A stretch of DNA of 64,000 bases, from contig JBBRWM010000001.1 in NCBI GenBank assembly GCA_038249195.1, positions 434,001 through 498,000 of the forward strand. The letters are read 5' to 3'. The translations under genes were made by a program, and so were the position numbers. The notes below the pieces were generated by a model. The model saw only the letters and a program-made list of their open reading frames with translations, searched no databases and was not told the DNA's origin. This DNA comes from JAOUEA01 sp038249195 (GTDB taxonomy: Bacteria > Actinomycetota > UBA4738 > HRBIN12). Position 1 is the stretch's first letter. Every line of letters starts with the position of its first letter. Shown here one piece after another: positions 18,761 to 27,115 of this stretch.

Positions 18761-20458
18761 CTACTGGCGCGTGCCGGGAACACCGCTCGCGCGATCGCCA
18801 CTGGACTTCTGCCCGTTGCTGCTCACGCCGACGGAGGAGGCGGGCAGGGCCATGTCGGAGCCTACGGACGGGCGCGACCCGCGGTCTGGTCCGTAGTACT
18901 CGTCGTAGCTCGCGTACCCGAGATAGCTCCGCTGCGCCGCGCTCACGTTGTTGTAGACCCCACCGATGATGGAGCCGCCCGCCGTGCGCAGCTGGCGAAC
19001 GGCGTCCTCCAACGCGGTGCGGTTGGAGATGCTGGGGTCGTGAACGAAGAGCACCGCGTCGCTCTCCTCGGCCAGCACCGAGGCGTCGGCCACGGGCAGC
19101 ACCGGGGGGGCGTCACACACCACGATGTCGGCGACGCGTCGCAACCCTTCGAACACCGCGTCCGCGTTCGGACCCGCCAGCAAGGAGACGGGGTCCGGCG
19201 GGATCGAACCTGCGCCCACGATCCACAGGTTCTCCGTGTCCGTAGCCTGGATCACATCGACGAGATCGCGGGCACCCTCGAGGGCCTCGCGGAGGCCCGC
19301 CCGCTCCGTGACGCCGATGAATCGCGAGGCGCGCGGTCGACGCAGGTCGGCGTCCACCAATACGGTGCGCAGGCCCGTCTCGGCGAGGATCACCGCGAGG
19401 TTCGCCGCCGTTGCGCTCTTGCCCTCCGTGGGCATCGCGCTGGTGACCACGAGGACCCGCAGCGGCTGCTGCGAGCGGAGGAACCGCACGTTGGTGGCGA
19501 GCGTGCGGTATGCCTCTGAGGCGGGCGCACTGGGTTCCTCGCGCGTGATGAGCTCGGCTCGCTCCGCATGATCCCAGCCTTCGACGCGCGGGATCACGGC
19601 CATCACCGGGGCGCCGAGGTGCTGGGCGAGCTCGTCGCGACCGCCCACCTTGTTGTCGCGCAAGCCACGCACGATGGCCAGCGCGGCACCGAGGATCGCG
19701 CCCACCACCAGGCCAAGCAGGACGGCGAGGGGCAGGTTCGGCCCGACCGGACCGCCGGGGGTGACGGCCGCCTGGATCACGCTCCCCCCTTGGCTCACGC
19801 TGCCCTGAGACTCCAGGTCGTCGATGCGCGCCTGCGAGTTGTCGATGCTCGTACTGAGGGTCTGGGCCTGCTGACGAAGCGCGGCGCCCTGCGCCGGGTT
19901 CTTGGTGATGCTGATCTGCCTCTCCAGATCTAAGTAGGCGTCCTGCTTGGTGCGCAGCGAGGTCTGGAGCGGCGTGATGGCCTGGGCGACCTGATCGTGC
20001 ACGATGCTTTGCCGCTGGGCGAGGTAGGCGTTCGCGAACGCGTTCGCGACGTCGGCTGCCACCTTCGGGTCGCTGGAGGTGAAACCGATCGTCATCACGG
20101 TCGTATCGCGAACGACCGTCACCGAGACGCTCTTCACGAGCGCCTGCGACGATTGCGAGATCCCCAGGCTCTGCCGGACCTTGTCGGCGATGGTGATCGA
20201 CTTCGCGACCTCCGCCTCGGTGAGCATGTCCGGCTCGAGCGTGCCCGCCGTGCTCCCGGGAACGGGGGTCACGGCGACGTTGATGAGCGGCGAGACCGCT
20301 ACCTTGGCTTGCGCGTAGTAGACCTTGGGCTTGAGCAACACGTAGCCGGCGCTCAAGACCGCGATGATCAAGGCCGCCACGAGGACGGTGAGTCGCCGCG
20401 CCCTGATCATGTTCCAGTAGTCGCTGAGGTCGAGGATCCTGGTGGTTGGTTCGGACAC
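18761..20458 (-). CDS. polysaccharide co-polymerase with BY-kinase domain (Wzz/tyrosine autokinase)
   Basis: This 565-residue protein joins a Wzz chain-length domain to a bacterial tyrosine kinase. A first membrane helix (about 22-43) and a second (about 240-260) flank an extracytoplasmic coiled-coil-rich region. The cytoplasmic part has Walker A (SAMPTEGKSATAANLAVILA, about 332-351), Walker A-prime (VLVDADLRRPR) and a late VVCDAPPVLPVADA strand. A tyrosine cluster (SYLGYASYDEYYG) lies near the C-terminus as autophosphorylation sites. Such proteins control polymer length and export with a Wzy partner; the Wzy-like gene is 1.2 kb away. GTG at 20458 follows CAGGAGCAGGA. No CpsB or Wzb phosphatase is in the window. 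Confidence 0.92.
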   Translation of the reverse strand: MSEPTTRILDLSDYWNMIRARRLTVLVAALIIAVLSAGYVLLKPKVYYAQAKVAVSPLINVAVTPVPGSTAGTLEPDMLTEAEVAKSITIADKVRQSLGISQSSQALVKSVSVTVVRDTTVMTIGFTSSDPKVAADVANAFANAYLAQRQSIVHDQVAQAITPLQTSLRTKQDAYLDLERQISITKNPAQGAALRQQAQTLSTSIDNSQARIDDLESQGSVSQGGSVIQAAVTPGGPVGPNLPLAVLLGLVVGAILGAALAIVRGLRDNKVGGRDELAQHLGAPVMAVIPRVEGWDHAERAELITREEPSAPASEAYRTLATNVRFLRSQQPLRVLVVTSAMPTEGKSATAANLAVILAETGLRTVLVDADLRRPRASRFIGVTERAGLREALEGARDLVDVIQATDTENLWIVGAGSIPPDPVSLLAGPNADAVFEGLRRVADIVVCDAPPVLPVADASVLAEESDAVLFVHDPSISNRTALEDAVRQLRTAGGSIIGGVYNNVSAAQRSYLGYASYDEYYGPDRGSRPSVGSDMALPASSVGVSSNGQKSSGDRASGVPGTRQ

Positions 20459-20646
20459 TCCTGCTCCTGACGTGCGGCATCGCGCCCGGCGGGCGGCGGC
20501 CAGGCCGCGCAAGCGCCCATGATATCGGACACGAGCGGCGCTCCGCTCCCCGCTTTGGGCTAACTTCGTGGAGGTTTGTGCCTGTCGCCCGTCCTAGGTC
20601 TTCCGCCGCTCGTGCATCCCCGAAGGGCGAGAGTCCGACCGGGCTG

Positions 20647-20676
20647 TTGACCCTCCTACGGCGTCTATCGTACGTT
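20647..20676 (+). promoter_or_regulatory. housekeeping-type promoter for the histidine phosphatase gene
   Basis: TTGACC (20647-20652) and TACGTT (20671-20676) are separated by 18 bases. The -10 keeps TA and final T. Transcription would start near 20683, giving a leader of about 75 bases that holds the GGAGG ribosome site. The 20459-20758 interval shows no other feature except the divergent promoter region expected for the BY-kinase gene. Confidence 0.5.
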
Positions 20677-20758
20677 TTCGGGCCGAGAGCACGCCCGCCA
20701 CCCCGGAGCCGGATCCCGTCCCGTGGCCGAGACACGAACGCGCTGGAGGTTGTTCCCC

Positions 20759-21433
20759 ATGGCTACCACCCCCGAGACCCTGCCGATGCCCGACCCATCC
20801 GAGCGAGATCAGCCCGTGCGGGCGAACGTCGCCGAGCTCTACCTCGTGCGTCACGGAACGACGACCTTGAACGTGCAGAACCGGTACCGGGGTCGCCGCG
20901 ACGTCCCGCTCGACGCGCAGGGATGGGCCGACGCGGTCGAGGCAGCACGCGCCCTCTCCCCGCTGAGCCTTGCGGCCGTGTACGCGGGGCCGCTGCGACG
21001 CACCATCAACACGGCACAGGTCATCGCGGACGAATGCAGGATCCCCGACGTGCGCATCTTGCATGGACTCATCAACCTCGACTACGGGACGTGGGAGGGC
21101 ATGACGTCCGAAGAGGCGGCCATGTACGACCCGGAGATGTTCAAGCGCTACAAGTCGGCCCCCGACTCGGCGATCTGCCCGAATGGGGAACGGCTGGCGG
21201 ACGCTCAGGGCCGCATGATCGAGGCGGTGCAGTTGATCGGTGAACGGCACAAGGGGGAGCGTGTGGCGGGTATCACACACGCCGTCATGATCCGGTTGGT
21301 GGCGTCGAAGCTGTTGGACCTGCCCGGTGAGGAGTGGCGCATCCCGGTGGGTCGCGGCTCGCTCACCAAATTCGAGGTAGAGAACGGTCAGATCCGCCTC
21401 GTGGAGATGCCCGCGGGCGACGACGTCGACTAG
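20759..21433 (+). CDS. histidine phosphatase (phosphoglycerate-mutase-like)
   Basis: This 224-residue protein carries the catalytic RHG motif in LYLVRHGTTTLNVQNRYRGR (about 29-48), an arginine-rich SPL-like segment (VYAGPLRRTINTAQVI), the acidic YGTWEGMTSEEA block and the second histidine in GITHAVMIR (about 181). These are the marks of the phosphoglycerate-mutase/CobC/acid-phosphatase branch. Substrates vary widely, from sugar phosphates to nucleoside or cobalamin intermediates, and cannot be predicted here. The ATG at 20759 has GGAGG nine bases upstream; a GTG at 20723 would add 12 residues. It stands alone between the BY-kinase and an antiporter gene. The name gpmB would be an over-call. 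Confidence 0.85.
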   Translation: MATTPETLPMPDPSERDQPVRANVAELYLVRHGTTTLNVQNRYRGRRDVPLDAQGWADAVEAARALSPLSLAAVYAGPLRRTINTAQVIADECRIPDVRILHGLINLDYGTWEGMTSEEAAMYDPEMFKRYKSAPDSAICPNGERLADAQGRMIEAVQLIGERHKGERVAGITHAVMIRLVASKLLDLPGEEWRIPVGRGSLTKFEVENGQIRLVEMPAGDDVD

Positions 21434-21496
21434 CGGCCCGGCTCGGCGCGCCATGGCATCTCGAGCCACCGCCGAGCCCGTCGAGGCCAGAGCATC

Positions 21497-22789
21497 TTGA
21501 CCTCATTGAGCGCCGAGAACGTCGCGCGGTTCCTGGTGGCACTCACGCTGTTGCTGGCGGCCGCCCACAGCGGTGGGTACCTGTTCGCGCGCTACCGCCA
21601 GCCCCGGGTGATCGGCGAGATCGCGGGCGGCCTGGTCCTGGGCCCGACGGTCCTTGGCGTCCTCGCGCCCGGTGTGGAGGCCTCCCTGTTCCCGTCCACG
21701 GGCGCGGTCCCGGTCGTGCTCGACGCCCTGTCCCAGCTCGGCCTTCTCCTGCTGATGTTCGGTGCCGGCACCGAGATGCGCTCGTCGTTCCGCACCGGCG
21801 AGCGTCGCACGGTCGGGGCCGTCACCATCGTGGGAGTGGCGTTGCCGGCGATCGTCGGCTTCGGGTTCGCCGCGCTGCTGCCCGACGGCTACGCCGTGGG
21901 CACCGCCGACGACCGCACCGCCTTCCTGTTGATCTTCGTCCTCGCGATCGCTGTGACGAGCATCCCGGTGATCTCCCGGATCATGTACGACCTCGGCATC
22001 CTCGAGACGGCGTTCGCGCGCATCGTGCTCGCCGTGGCGGTCTTGGAGGACGTGATCGTGTACGTGGTCCTTACGATCGCGCTCGGGATGGTCGCCTCAG
22101 GCTCAGGCGACGCCTTGGGTGTTCCCGCGCTCTTGGGCATCGAGCCGGGATCCGTCGCCAGCAGCGCGTTCCACGTCGTGGCCACGCTCGGCTTCCTCGG
22201 ACTGGCGCTGTGGCTCGGCCCGCCGATCTACCGGCGCCTCGGTCGCTTCCGGTTCAACCTGGTGCGCCGGGGCAGCCAGATCGGCTTCCAGCTGGTCTTC
22301 ATGCTGAGCGTGACCGTGATCGCGGTCCTGGTCGGGGTGGTCCCGCTGTTCGGGGCCTTCGTGGCGGGCATCGTGGTGGGGGCGTCCTCGGGGGACAAGG
22401 TGGTGGAAGCCCGGGAGACGATCCGCACGTTCTCGTTCGCCTTCTTCATCCCGATCTACTTCGCGATGGTTGGCCTTCGGCTCGACCTCGTGCACGCATT
22501 CAGCCCGTTATTCTTCATCGTGTTCCTCGCCGTGGCCTGCGTCGCGAAGTTCACGAGCGTGTGGATCGGCGCGCGCCTCGCGGGAGAATCGGCGACCGGC
22601 GCGCGCAACCTCGCTGCCGCGCTGAACGCGCGAGGCGGGCCGGGGATCGTGCTGGCATCGGTGGCGCTGGGCGCCGGCATCATCGATCAGAGCTTCTACG
22701 CCTGTCTCGTCCTGCTCGCCATCCTCACGTCGCTCGCGGCGGGATCTTGGCTCGGCGCGGTGGTGCGCGCGGACAAGCCGTTGCGGTGA
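21497..22789 (+). CDS. CPA2-type cation:proton antiporter (KefB/NapA-like)
   Basis: This 430-residue membrane protein has about 12-13 hydrophobic helices and the Na_H_Exchanger pattern: YRQPRVIGEIAGGLVLGPTV near residue 35, LLLLMFGAGTEM near 80, and an LAVAVLEDVIVYVVL helix near 177 that holds the central acidic residues. Ion-coupling helices with ED rather than DD suggest an electroneutral potassium or sodium/proton exchanger, though this is not certain. It lacks the C-terminal TrkA-N/RCK domain of KefB/KefC, ending shortly after the last helix. The start appears to be TTG at 21497; no ATG or GTG gives a complete first helix. A cyclophilin gene follows after 64 bases. Confidence 0.88.
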   Translation: MTSLSAENVARFLVALTLLLAAAHSGGYLFARYRQPRVIGEIAGGLVLGPTVLGVLAPGVEASLFPSTGAVPVVLDALSQLGLLLLMFGAGTEMRSSFRTGERRTVGAVTIVGVALPAIVGFGFAALLPDGYAVGTADDRTAFLLIFVLAIAVTSIPVISRIMYDLGILETAFARIVLAVAVLEDVIVYVVLTIALGMVASGSGDALGVPALLGIEPGSVASSAFHVVATLGFLGLALWLGPPIYRRLGRFRFNLVRRGSQIGFQLVFMLSVTVIAVLVGVVPLFGAFVAGIVVGASSGDKVVEARETIRTFSFAFFIPIYFAMVGLRLDLVHAFSPLFFIVFLAVACVAKFTSVWIGARLAGESATGARNLAAALNARGGPGIVLASVALGAGIIDQSFYACLVLLAILTSLAAGSWLGAVVRADKPLR

Positions 22790-22853
22790 CCGCGGTAGAC
22801 TCGGCCACGTTCGACCGCCCGCCCTCCCCCGCCGCACAGGAAGGATCCGAGCC

Positions 22854-23363
22854 TTGACATCCGCCAGATTCGTTACCTCCAAGGGCAGCTTCACGGCGCA
22901 GCTGATGCCGGAGCACGCCCCCGAAACCGTGCAGAACTTCGTGGATCTCGCTACCGGCGGGCGCGAATGGCAGGATCCTCGCGACGGCAAGACGAAGACC
23001 GATCCGCTCTATCCCGGCACGATCTTCCATCGCGTGATCGACAACTTCATGATCCAGGGCGGCGACCCGGCGGGCACGGGCATGGGCGGCCCCGGCTACC
23101 GGTTCGCCGACGAGTGCCCTGCGGGCGGACCAACCTTCAACCAGGTAGGCCGGCTCGCCATGGCGAACGCAGGTCCCGGCACGAACGGGAGCCAGTTCTT
23201 CGTGACCGTGGCGGAGACGCCGTGGCTGAACGGGAAACACACGATCTTCGGGCAGGTGACCGAGGGCTACGACGTGGTGGAGGCGATCACCGCCGTGCCC
23301 AAAGGCTCCCAGGACCGCCCGGTCGAAGACGTGGTGATCGAGCGGATCGAGATCGCGGACTAG
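22854..23363 (+). CDS. cyclophilin-type peptidyl-prolyl isomerase (cytoplasmic)
   Basis: This 169-residue single-domain cyclophilin has GTIFHRVIDNFMIQGGDPAG (about 58-77), which holds the catalytic Arg and the Phe/Met/Gln substrate pocket, followed by LAMANAGPGTNGSQFFVTVA (about 100-119) and the tryptophan and histidine of ETPWLNGKHTIFGQV (about 121-135). It catalyses cis-trans isomerisation of proline bonds. No signal or membrane segment is present, so it acts in the cytoplasm, unlike the anchored paralogue at 50970. The TTG start follows an AGGAAGGAT ribosome site. Its stop overlaps the end of the convergent GNAT gene by four bases. Confidence 0.92.
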   Translation: MTSARFVTSKGSFTAQLMPEHAPETVQNFVDLATGGREWQDPRDGKTKTDPLYPGTIFHRVIDNFMIQGGDPAGTGMGGPGYRFADECPAGGPTFNQVGRLAMANAGPGTNGSQFFVTVAETPWLNGKHTIFGQVTEGYDVVEAITAVPKGSQDRPVEDVVIERIEIAD

Positions 23364-23923
23364 TCGATATCAGACTCGAGGCCCCGCGACCGCTCGGCGC
23401 CGTCGCGATCCCGTCGGTAGAGCAGGTGCAGGTGCGGCTGCGAACCCCAGATCGTCTCGCGCCACACCGTCATCCCGAGGTTGCGCGCGACACCGGCCGA
23501 GGGTGTGTTCGCGGGCAGGACCAACGCCACGACGTGGTCGATCGCGAGCGTCTCGAATACCCAGTCACGGCACGCGATCGCGGCCTCCGTCGCGATGCCC
23601 TGGCGGGCCCGCGCGGGGGTGATGGACCAGCCCAGCTCGACCTCGCTCACGCCATCGATCGACTGGGTCGCGGGACCGACGTTCCCCAGGAAGGCTCCCG
23701 AGCCGCGATCCTCCACGGCGAGCAACGCGAACCCGTCTCGCTCGTAGCGGGCCAGCATCCCATCGATCCACGCGCGGCTCTCCTCGAGCGAGAACGGGTG
23801 CGGGTAGAACCGCATGTGATGGGGATCGGCCTGGATCGCGTTGAGCGCTTCGGCGTCGCCGGGGACGAGGGGACGCAGGAGCAGGCGCTCGGTGTCGAGC
23901 GTGGGAGGCGACACGGGAGCCAT
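23360..23923 (-). CDS. RimJ/RimL-like GNAT acetyltransferase
   Basis: This 187-residue protein has a GNAT fold of the RimJ/RimL group: LDTERLLLRPLVPGDAEAL (about 7-25), VELGWSITPARARQGIATEA (about 92-111) as the acetyl-CoA-binding strand-loop-helix (RQGIAT corresponds to the Q/R-x-x-G-x-G/A motif), and VALVLPANTPSAGVARNLGM (about 131-150) before the end. These enzymes acetylate amino groups of proteins or small molecules; the target is unknown. The ATG lies six bases after a GAGCAT hexamer, so the mRNA may be leaderless. It is convergent with the cyclophilin gene. Confidence 0.87.
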   Translation of the reverse strand: MAPVSPPTLDTERLLLRPLVPGDAEALNAIQADPHHMRFYPHPFSLEESRAWIDGMLARYERDGFALLAVEDRGSGAFLGNVGPATQSIDGVSEVELGWSITPARARQGIATEAAIACRDWVFETLAIDHVVALVLPANTPSAGVARNLGMTVWRETIWGSQPHLHLLYRRDRDGAERSRGLESDID

Positions 23924-23988
23924 CCCGCGATGCTCCCATGGCGCGGTCTCGGCCGGACGGTGCGGCGCGGCCCACGGCTCGCTCGGTC

Positions 23989-24015
23989 GGCTCAGTCGGC
24001 TCAGTCGGCTCAGTC
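23989..24015. repeat. three tandem copies of a 9-bp unit
   Basis: GGCTCAGTC occurs three times in a row. The repeat covers the stop codon of the ferritin-like gene on the minus strand (24012-24010) and its immediate downstream sequence. It looks like a simple slippage repeat and might vary in copy number without altering the protein. Confidence 0.8.
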
Positions 24016-25065
24016 AGGGAAGAGCTGCGCAACCTGATCCAGCGTTTCCACCGTTGGCCCCAGATCGAAGTGCTCGGCGAGCCCGGCCGCGGACACCCGC
24101 ATCTCGGCGAGCGGCATCGGCGCCCACGCGAACGGCGGCCCGGCGTGGTCCCCGCTGCCGTCCGGGATCGGCGTGCGGAGCAACGCCATGGCGACGGGCT
24201 TCTGCACGTGGTTCATCAACGGAACCATGGCGTCGTCGATCAGCGGGCTCGCATCGCCCTCGACCCAGACCCGCTCCATGACTCGCAACTGCAGGCCGTA
24301 CGCGGCATCGAACAGCGCCGAGAGATCGCGCAGCGACCCGCCGGGCAGATCCTGCGTCCGCGGGTCACGGCGCATCGGGTAGACCTCGTCGATCGGGATC
24401 TCCCCGTCGACGATCCGGCGGAACCGCCAGTAGTGCGCGGGTTCCATCGCGCCCTCGAAGCCGTAGGGCTCAAGCGCGGCCTGCCCCGACCCCTCGCCCT
24501 GTTCCACGACCTCCTCCACGGCCCGCAACGCGGACGCGGCGTCGCTGACGGCGAAGAGCGTTCCTCCGCCGTGCCCTTCGTAGCCCTTCGTGATCTGCCG
24601 CCCCGGGTCGCCGGTGAAGACGCCGTCCCCGAGGCGTTCGATCCCGCCCGATACGGCGTCGTAGAACTGACCCAGCGTGTCGTAGCGATCCGTCTGCGGG
24701 CGCGAGCCGCGCAACTCGGGCTGCTCGATGCGCAGGAACACGTCGCGAACGAGGTCCACGGAGGCGCGTTCGAGATGCAGCACGAGGGGTGGATCCGGGT
24801 CGTGGTGCGGCATCGGTCCCGGGTATCGGGGCATCACATCGGGTCCCGCGAATCGTGGCTCGCCGCCCACCGCGGCCAGGACGTTCGCCGCCAGGGCCAT
24901 GTGGAGCATCTCCTCGCGCACGACGTACTTGAACGTGAGGAACGACTCGGACTCCTGATCGCACACCGAGAGCATCGCGCACTGGTACGGCGGGATGGTG
25001 GCGTGCTCCACCGTGATGGCCCACTGGAGGTGTCGCCGCAGGTCAGCGACGTCCGTGATCGGCAT
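24010..25065 (-). CDS. ferritin-like domain protein (VioB C-terminal-like)
   Basis: This 351-residue protein begins with a ferritin-like helical bundle: LRRHLQWAITVEHATIPPYQ (about 9-28) supplies an early Glu, and FKYVVREEMLHMALAANVLA (about 46-65) supplies the E-x-x-H iron ligands. This is the Pfam Ferritin-like domain found in iminophenylpyruvate-dimer synthase VioB and in many stand-alone proteins. A central region with GDGVFTGDPGRQ and HYWRFRRIVDGEI, and a late MVPLMNHVQKPVAMALLRTP helix, complete it. Redox chemistry on a small molecule is likely, but no biosynthetic partner genes are near. The start is the ATG at 25065, preceded by an in-frame TTG. It lies 54 bases after typA on the same strand. 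Confidence 0.75.
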   Translation of the reverse strand: MPITDVADLRRHLQWAITVEHATIPPYQCAMLSVCDQESESFLTFKYVVREEMLHMALAANVLAAVGGEPRFAGPDVMPRYPGPMPHHDPDPPLVLHLERASVDLVRDVFLRIEQPELRGSRPQTDRYDTLGQFYDAVSGGIERLGDGVFTGDPGRQITKGYEGHGGGTLFAVSDAASALRAVEEVVEQGEGSGQAALEPYGFEGAMEPAHYWRFRRIVDGEIPIDEVYPMRRDPRTQDLPGGSLRDLSALFDAAYGLQLRVMERVWVEGDASPLIDDAMVPLMNHVQKPVAMALLRTPIPDGSGDHAGPPFAWAPMPLAEMRVSAAGLAEHFDLGPTVETLDQVAQLFPD

Positions 25066-25102
25066 CAACGATCGCCTCGTTCCGCTGCACGACCCGACCC
25101 TA

Positions 25103-25133
25103 CCCGAGCCGGGACGCGCCTACCCGGCTCGGG
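25103..25133 (-). terminator. hairpin spanning the typA stop codon
   Basis: CCCGAGCCGGG and CCCGGCTCGGG form an 11-bp perfect stem around a 9-base loop. The TAG stop of typA lies inside it. It probably ends the typA transcript before the ferritin-like gene, although no U-run follows. Confidence 0.5.
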
Positions 25134-26955
25134 ACGACGCGCCGCGGCGTGCGGCCTTCGCGCGTTCTGACCGTCCGAGGGTCACCTTGCGCAGGCGCAC
25201 ATGGCTCGGCGTAACCTCCACGCATTCGTCCTCGCGGATGAACTCGAGCGCCTGTTCCAGCGACAGCTGGAGCTTCGGGATCAGCCGCACCAGCTCCTCG
25301 GCGTTGGCCTTGCGCATGTTGGTCAGCTGCTTCTCCTTGGTGGGGTTCACGTCCATGTCGTCGGGGCGCGCGTTCTCACCCACGATCATGCCCTCGTACA
25401 CGTCCTCGCCCGGCCCCACGAACATCGCGCCACGCTCCTGCAGGTTCAGCAGCGCGAAGTTGGTGGTGACGCCCGCGCGATCCGCGAGGAGCGAACCCGA
25501 GGGTCGGGTGCGCAGCTCTCCGTGCCACGGCTCGTATCCCTCGAACACGTGGTGCAGCTGGCCGGTGCCCCGTGTCTCGGTCATGAACTCGGTGCGGAAC
25601 CCGATGAGGCCGCGCGCCGGCACGAGGTATTCCATCCGGATCCAACCGGTGCCATGGTTGACCATGTGCTCCATCCGGCCTTTGCGCAGCGCAAGGAGTT
25701 GGCTGACCACGCCGAGATAGTCCTCGGGGGCATCGATCGCGACGCGCTCCATCGGCTCCATGAGCGTGCCGTCCTCCGTGCGGGTGACGACCTGGGGCTT
25801 GCCGACCGTGAGCTCGAACCCCTCCCGCCGCATCATCTCCACGAGCACGGCGAGCTGGAGCTCGCCCCGTCCTTGCACCTCCCACATCTCCGGGCGCTCG
25901 GTGTCCAGCACGCGGATCGAGACGTTGCCGACCAGCTCCTGGTCCAGGCGCGTGCGGAGCAGCCGCGCGGTCATCTTGTCGCCGTCGCGGCCGGACAGCG
26001 GCGAGGTGTTGATCCCCAACACCATCGCCAGGCTTGGCTCGTCGACGCGCACGACAGGCAGCGGTCGCGCGTCGTCGGGATCGGCGAGCGTTTCGCCGAT
26101 CGTGACCTCCGCGATCCCGGCGATCGCGATGATCTCGCCCGGCCCGGCCGCCTCGGCATCCATCCGCTCGAGCGCTTCGGTGACGTACAGCTCGGTCACC
26201 TTGACCTTCTCCACGGTGCCATCGACCCTGCACCAGGCCACCTGCTGGCCGCGTCTGATGTGCCCGTGGCGCACCCGACACAACGCGAGGCGCCCGACGT
26301 ACGGCGAGGCGTCCAGGTTCGTCACGAGCGCCTGCAGCGGATGATCCTCCTCGTAGTCGGGGGCGGGGACCCGCTCGGCGAGCGTGTCGAAGAGCGGCTC
26401 GAGGTCGGTGCCCGGCACATCCCGGTCGAGCGAGGCCTGTCCGTCGCGGGCGTTCGTGTACAAGATCGGGAAGTCGATCTGATCTTCGTCGGCGTCGAGG
26501 TCCAAGAAAAGCTCCTCGACCTCGTGCACCACCTCGGGCACGCGCGCGTCCGGCCGGTCGATCTTGTTCACGACGAGGATCACCGGCAGCCGCGCCTCCA
26601 ACGCCTTGCGCAGCACGAACCGGGTCTGCGGCAGCGGGCCTTCGCTCGCGTCCACCAGCAGGAGCACGCCGTCCACCATGGTCAGCGCGCGCTCCACCTC
26701 GCCGCCGAAGTCGGCGTGGCCCGGCGTGTCCACGATGTTGATCTTGCGACCGGCGTGGCGCACCGCCGTGTTCTTGGCAAGGATCGTGATGCCCTTCTCC
26801 CGCTCTAGGTCCATGGAGTCCATCACGCGTTCCCTGACATCCTGGTTCTCGCGGAACGCGCCCGACTGCCAGAGCATGGCGTCCACGAGCGTTGTCTTGC
26901 CGTGGTCGACGTGGGCCACGATCGCCACGTTGCGGATGTCGTCACGAACCGGCAT
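25120..26955 (-). CDS. typA: translational GTPase TypA/BipA
   Basis: At 611 residues this has the expected length of TypA/BipA, a ribosome-associated GTPase of the EF-G/LepA group that helps ribosome assembly and stress adaptation. G1 (AHVDHGKTTLVDAM, about 13-26), the switch region with EKGITILAKN, G3 (DTPGHADFGGEVE) and G4 (NKIDRPDAR) are intact. EF-G-like domains III and V follow, then the TypA-specific C-terminal domain with RARGLIGFR-type sequence (PARGLIGFRTEFMTETRGTG). The ATG at 26955 starts just before the first GTPase strand; the frame is open upstream without conservation. It diverges from the ABC importer operon. Confidence 0.97.
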   Translation of the reverse strand: MPVRDDIRNVAIVAHVDHGKTTLVDAMLWQSGAFRENQDVRERVMDSMDLEREKGITILAKNTAVRHAGRKINIVDTPGHADFGGEVERALTMVDGVLLLVDASEGPLPQTRFVLRKALEARLPVILVVNKIDRPDARVPEVVHEVEELFLDLDADEDQIDFPILYTNARDGQASLDRDVPGTDLEPLFDTLAERVPAPDYEEDHPLQALVTNLDASPYVGRLALCRVRHGHIRRGQQVAWCRVDGTVEKVKVTELYVTEALERMDAEAAGPGEIIAIAGIAEVTIGETLADPDDARPLPVVRVDEPSLAMVLGINTSPLSGRDGDKMTARLLRTRLDQELVGNVSIRVLDTERPEMWEVQGRGELQLAVLVEMMRREGFELTVGKPQVVTRTEDGTLMEPMERVAIDAPEDYLGVVSQLLALRKGRMEHMVNHGTGWIRMEYLVPARGLIGFRTEFMTETRGTGQLHHVFEGYEPWHGELRTRPSGSLLADRAGVTTNFALLNLQERGAMFVGPGEDVYEGMIVGENARPDDMDVNPTKEKQLTNMRKANAEELVRLIPKLQLSLEQALEFIREDECVEVTPSHVRLRKVTLGRSERAKAARRGASSRAG

Positions 26956-27115
26956 GTCAGATGACTCCGAGTGAGTAGGGTGGGCGCGCGGCCGGCGGCC
27001 CACGACCAGCTTACCGGCCCTGACTCTCGGTTCCGGTTGGCAACGACGAGCGGGCGACCGGACCCGCGTGGGTGTACAACAGGGCCCATCGAACGAACAG
27101 GGGGGGGTTCCACGG

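Noticed and set aside
23989..24015. Tandem 9-bp units as a possible phase-variation switch.
   Set aside because: The stop codon of the adjacent gene is within the repeat and unit length is a multiple of three, so copy change would not shift any frame.
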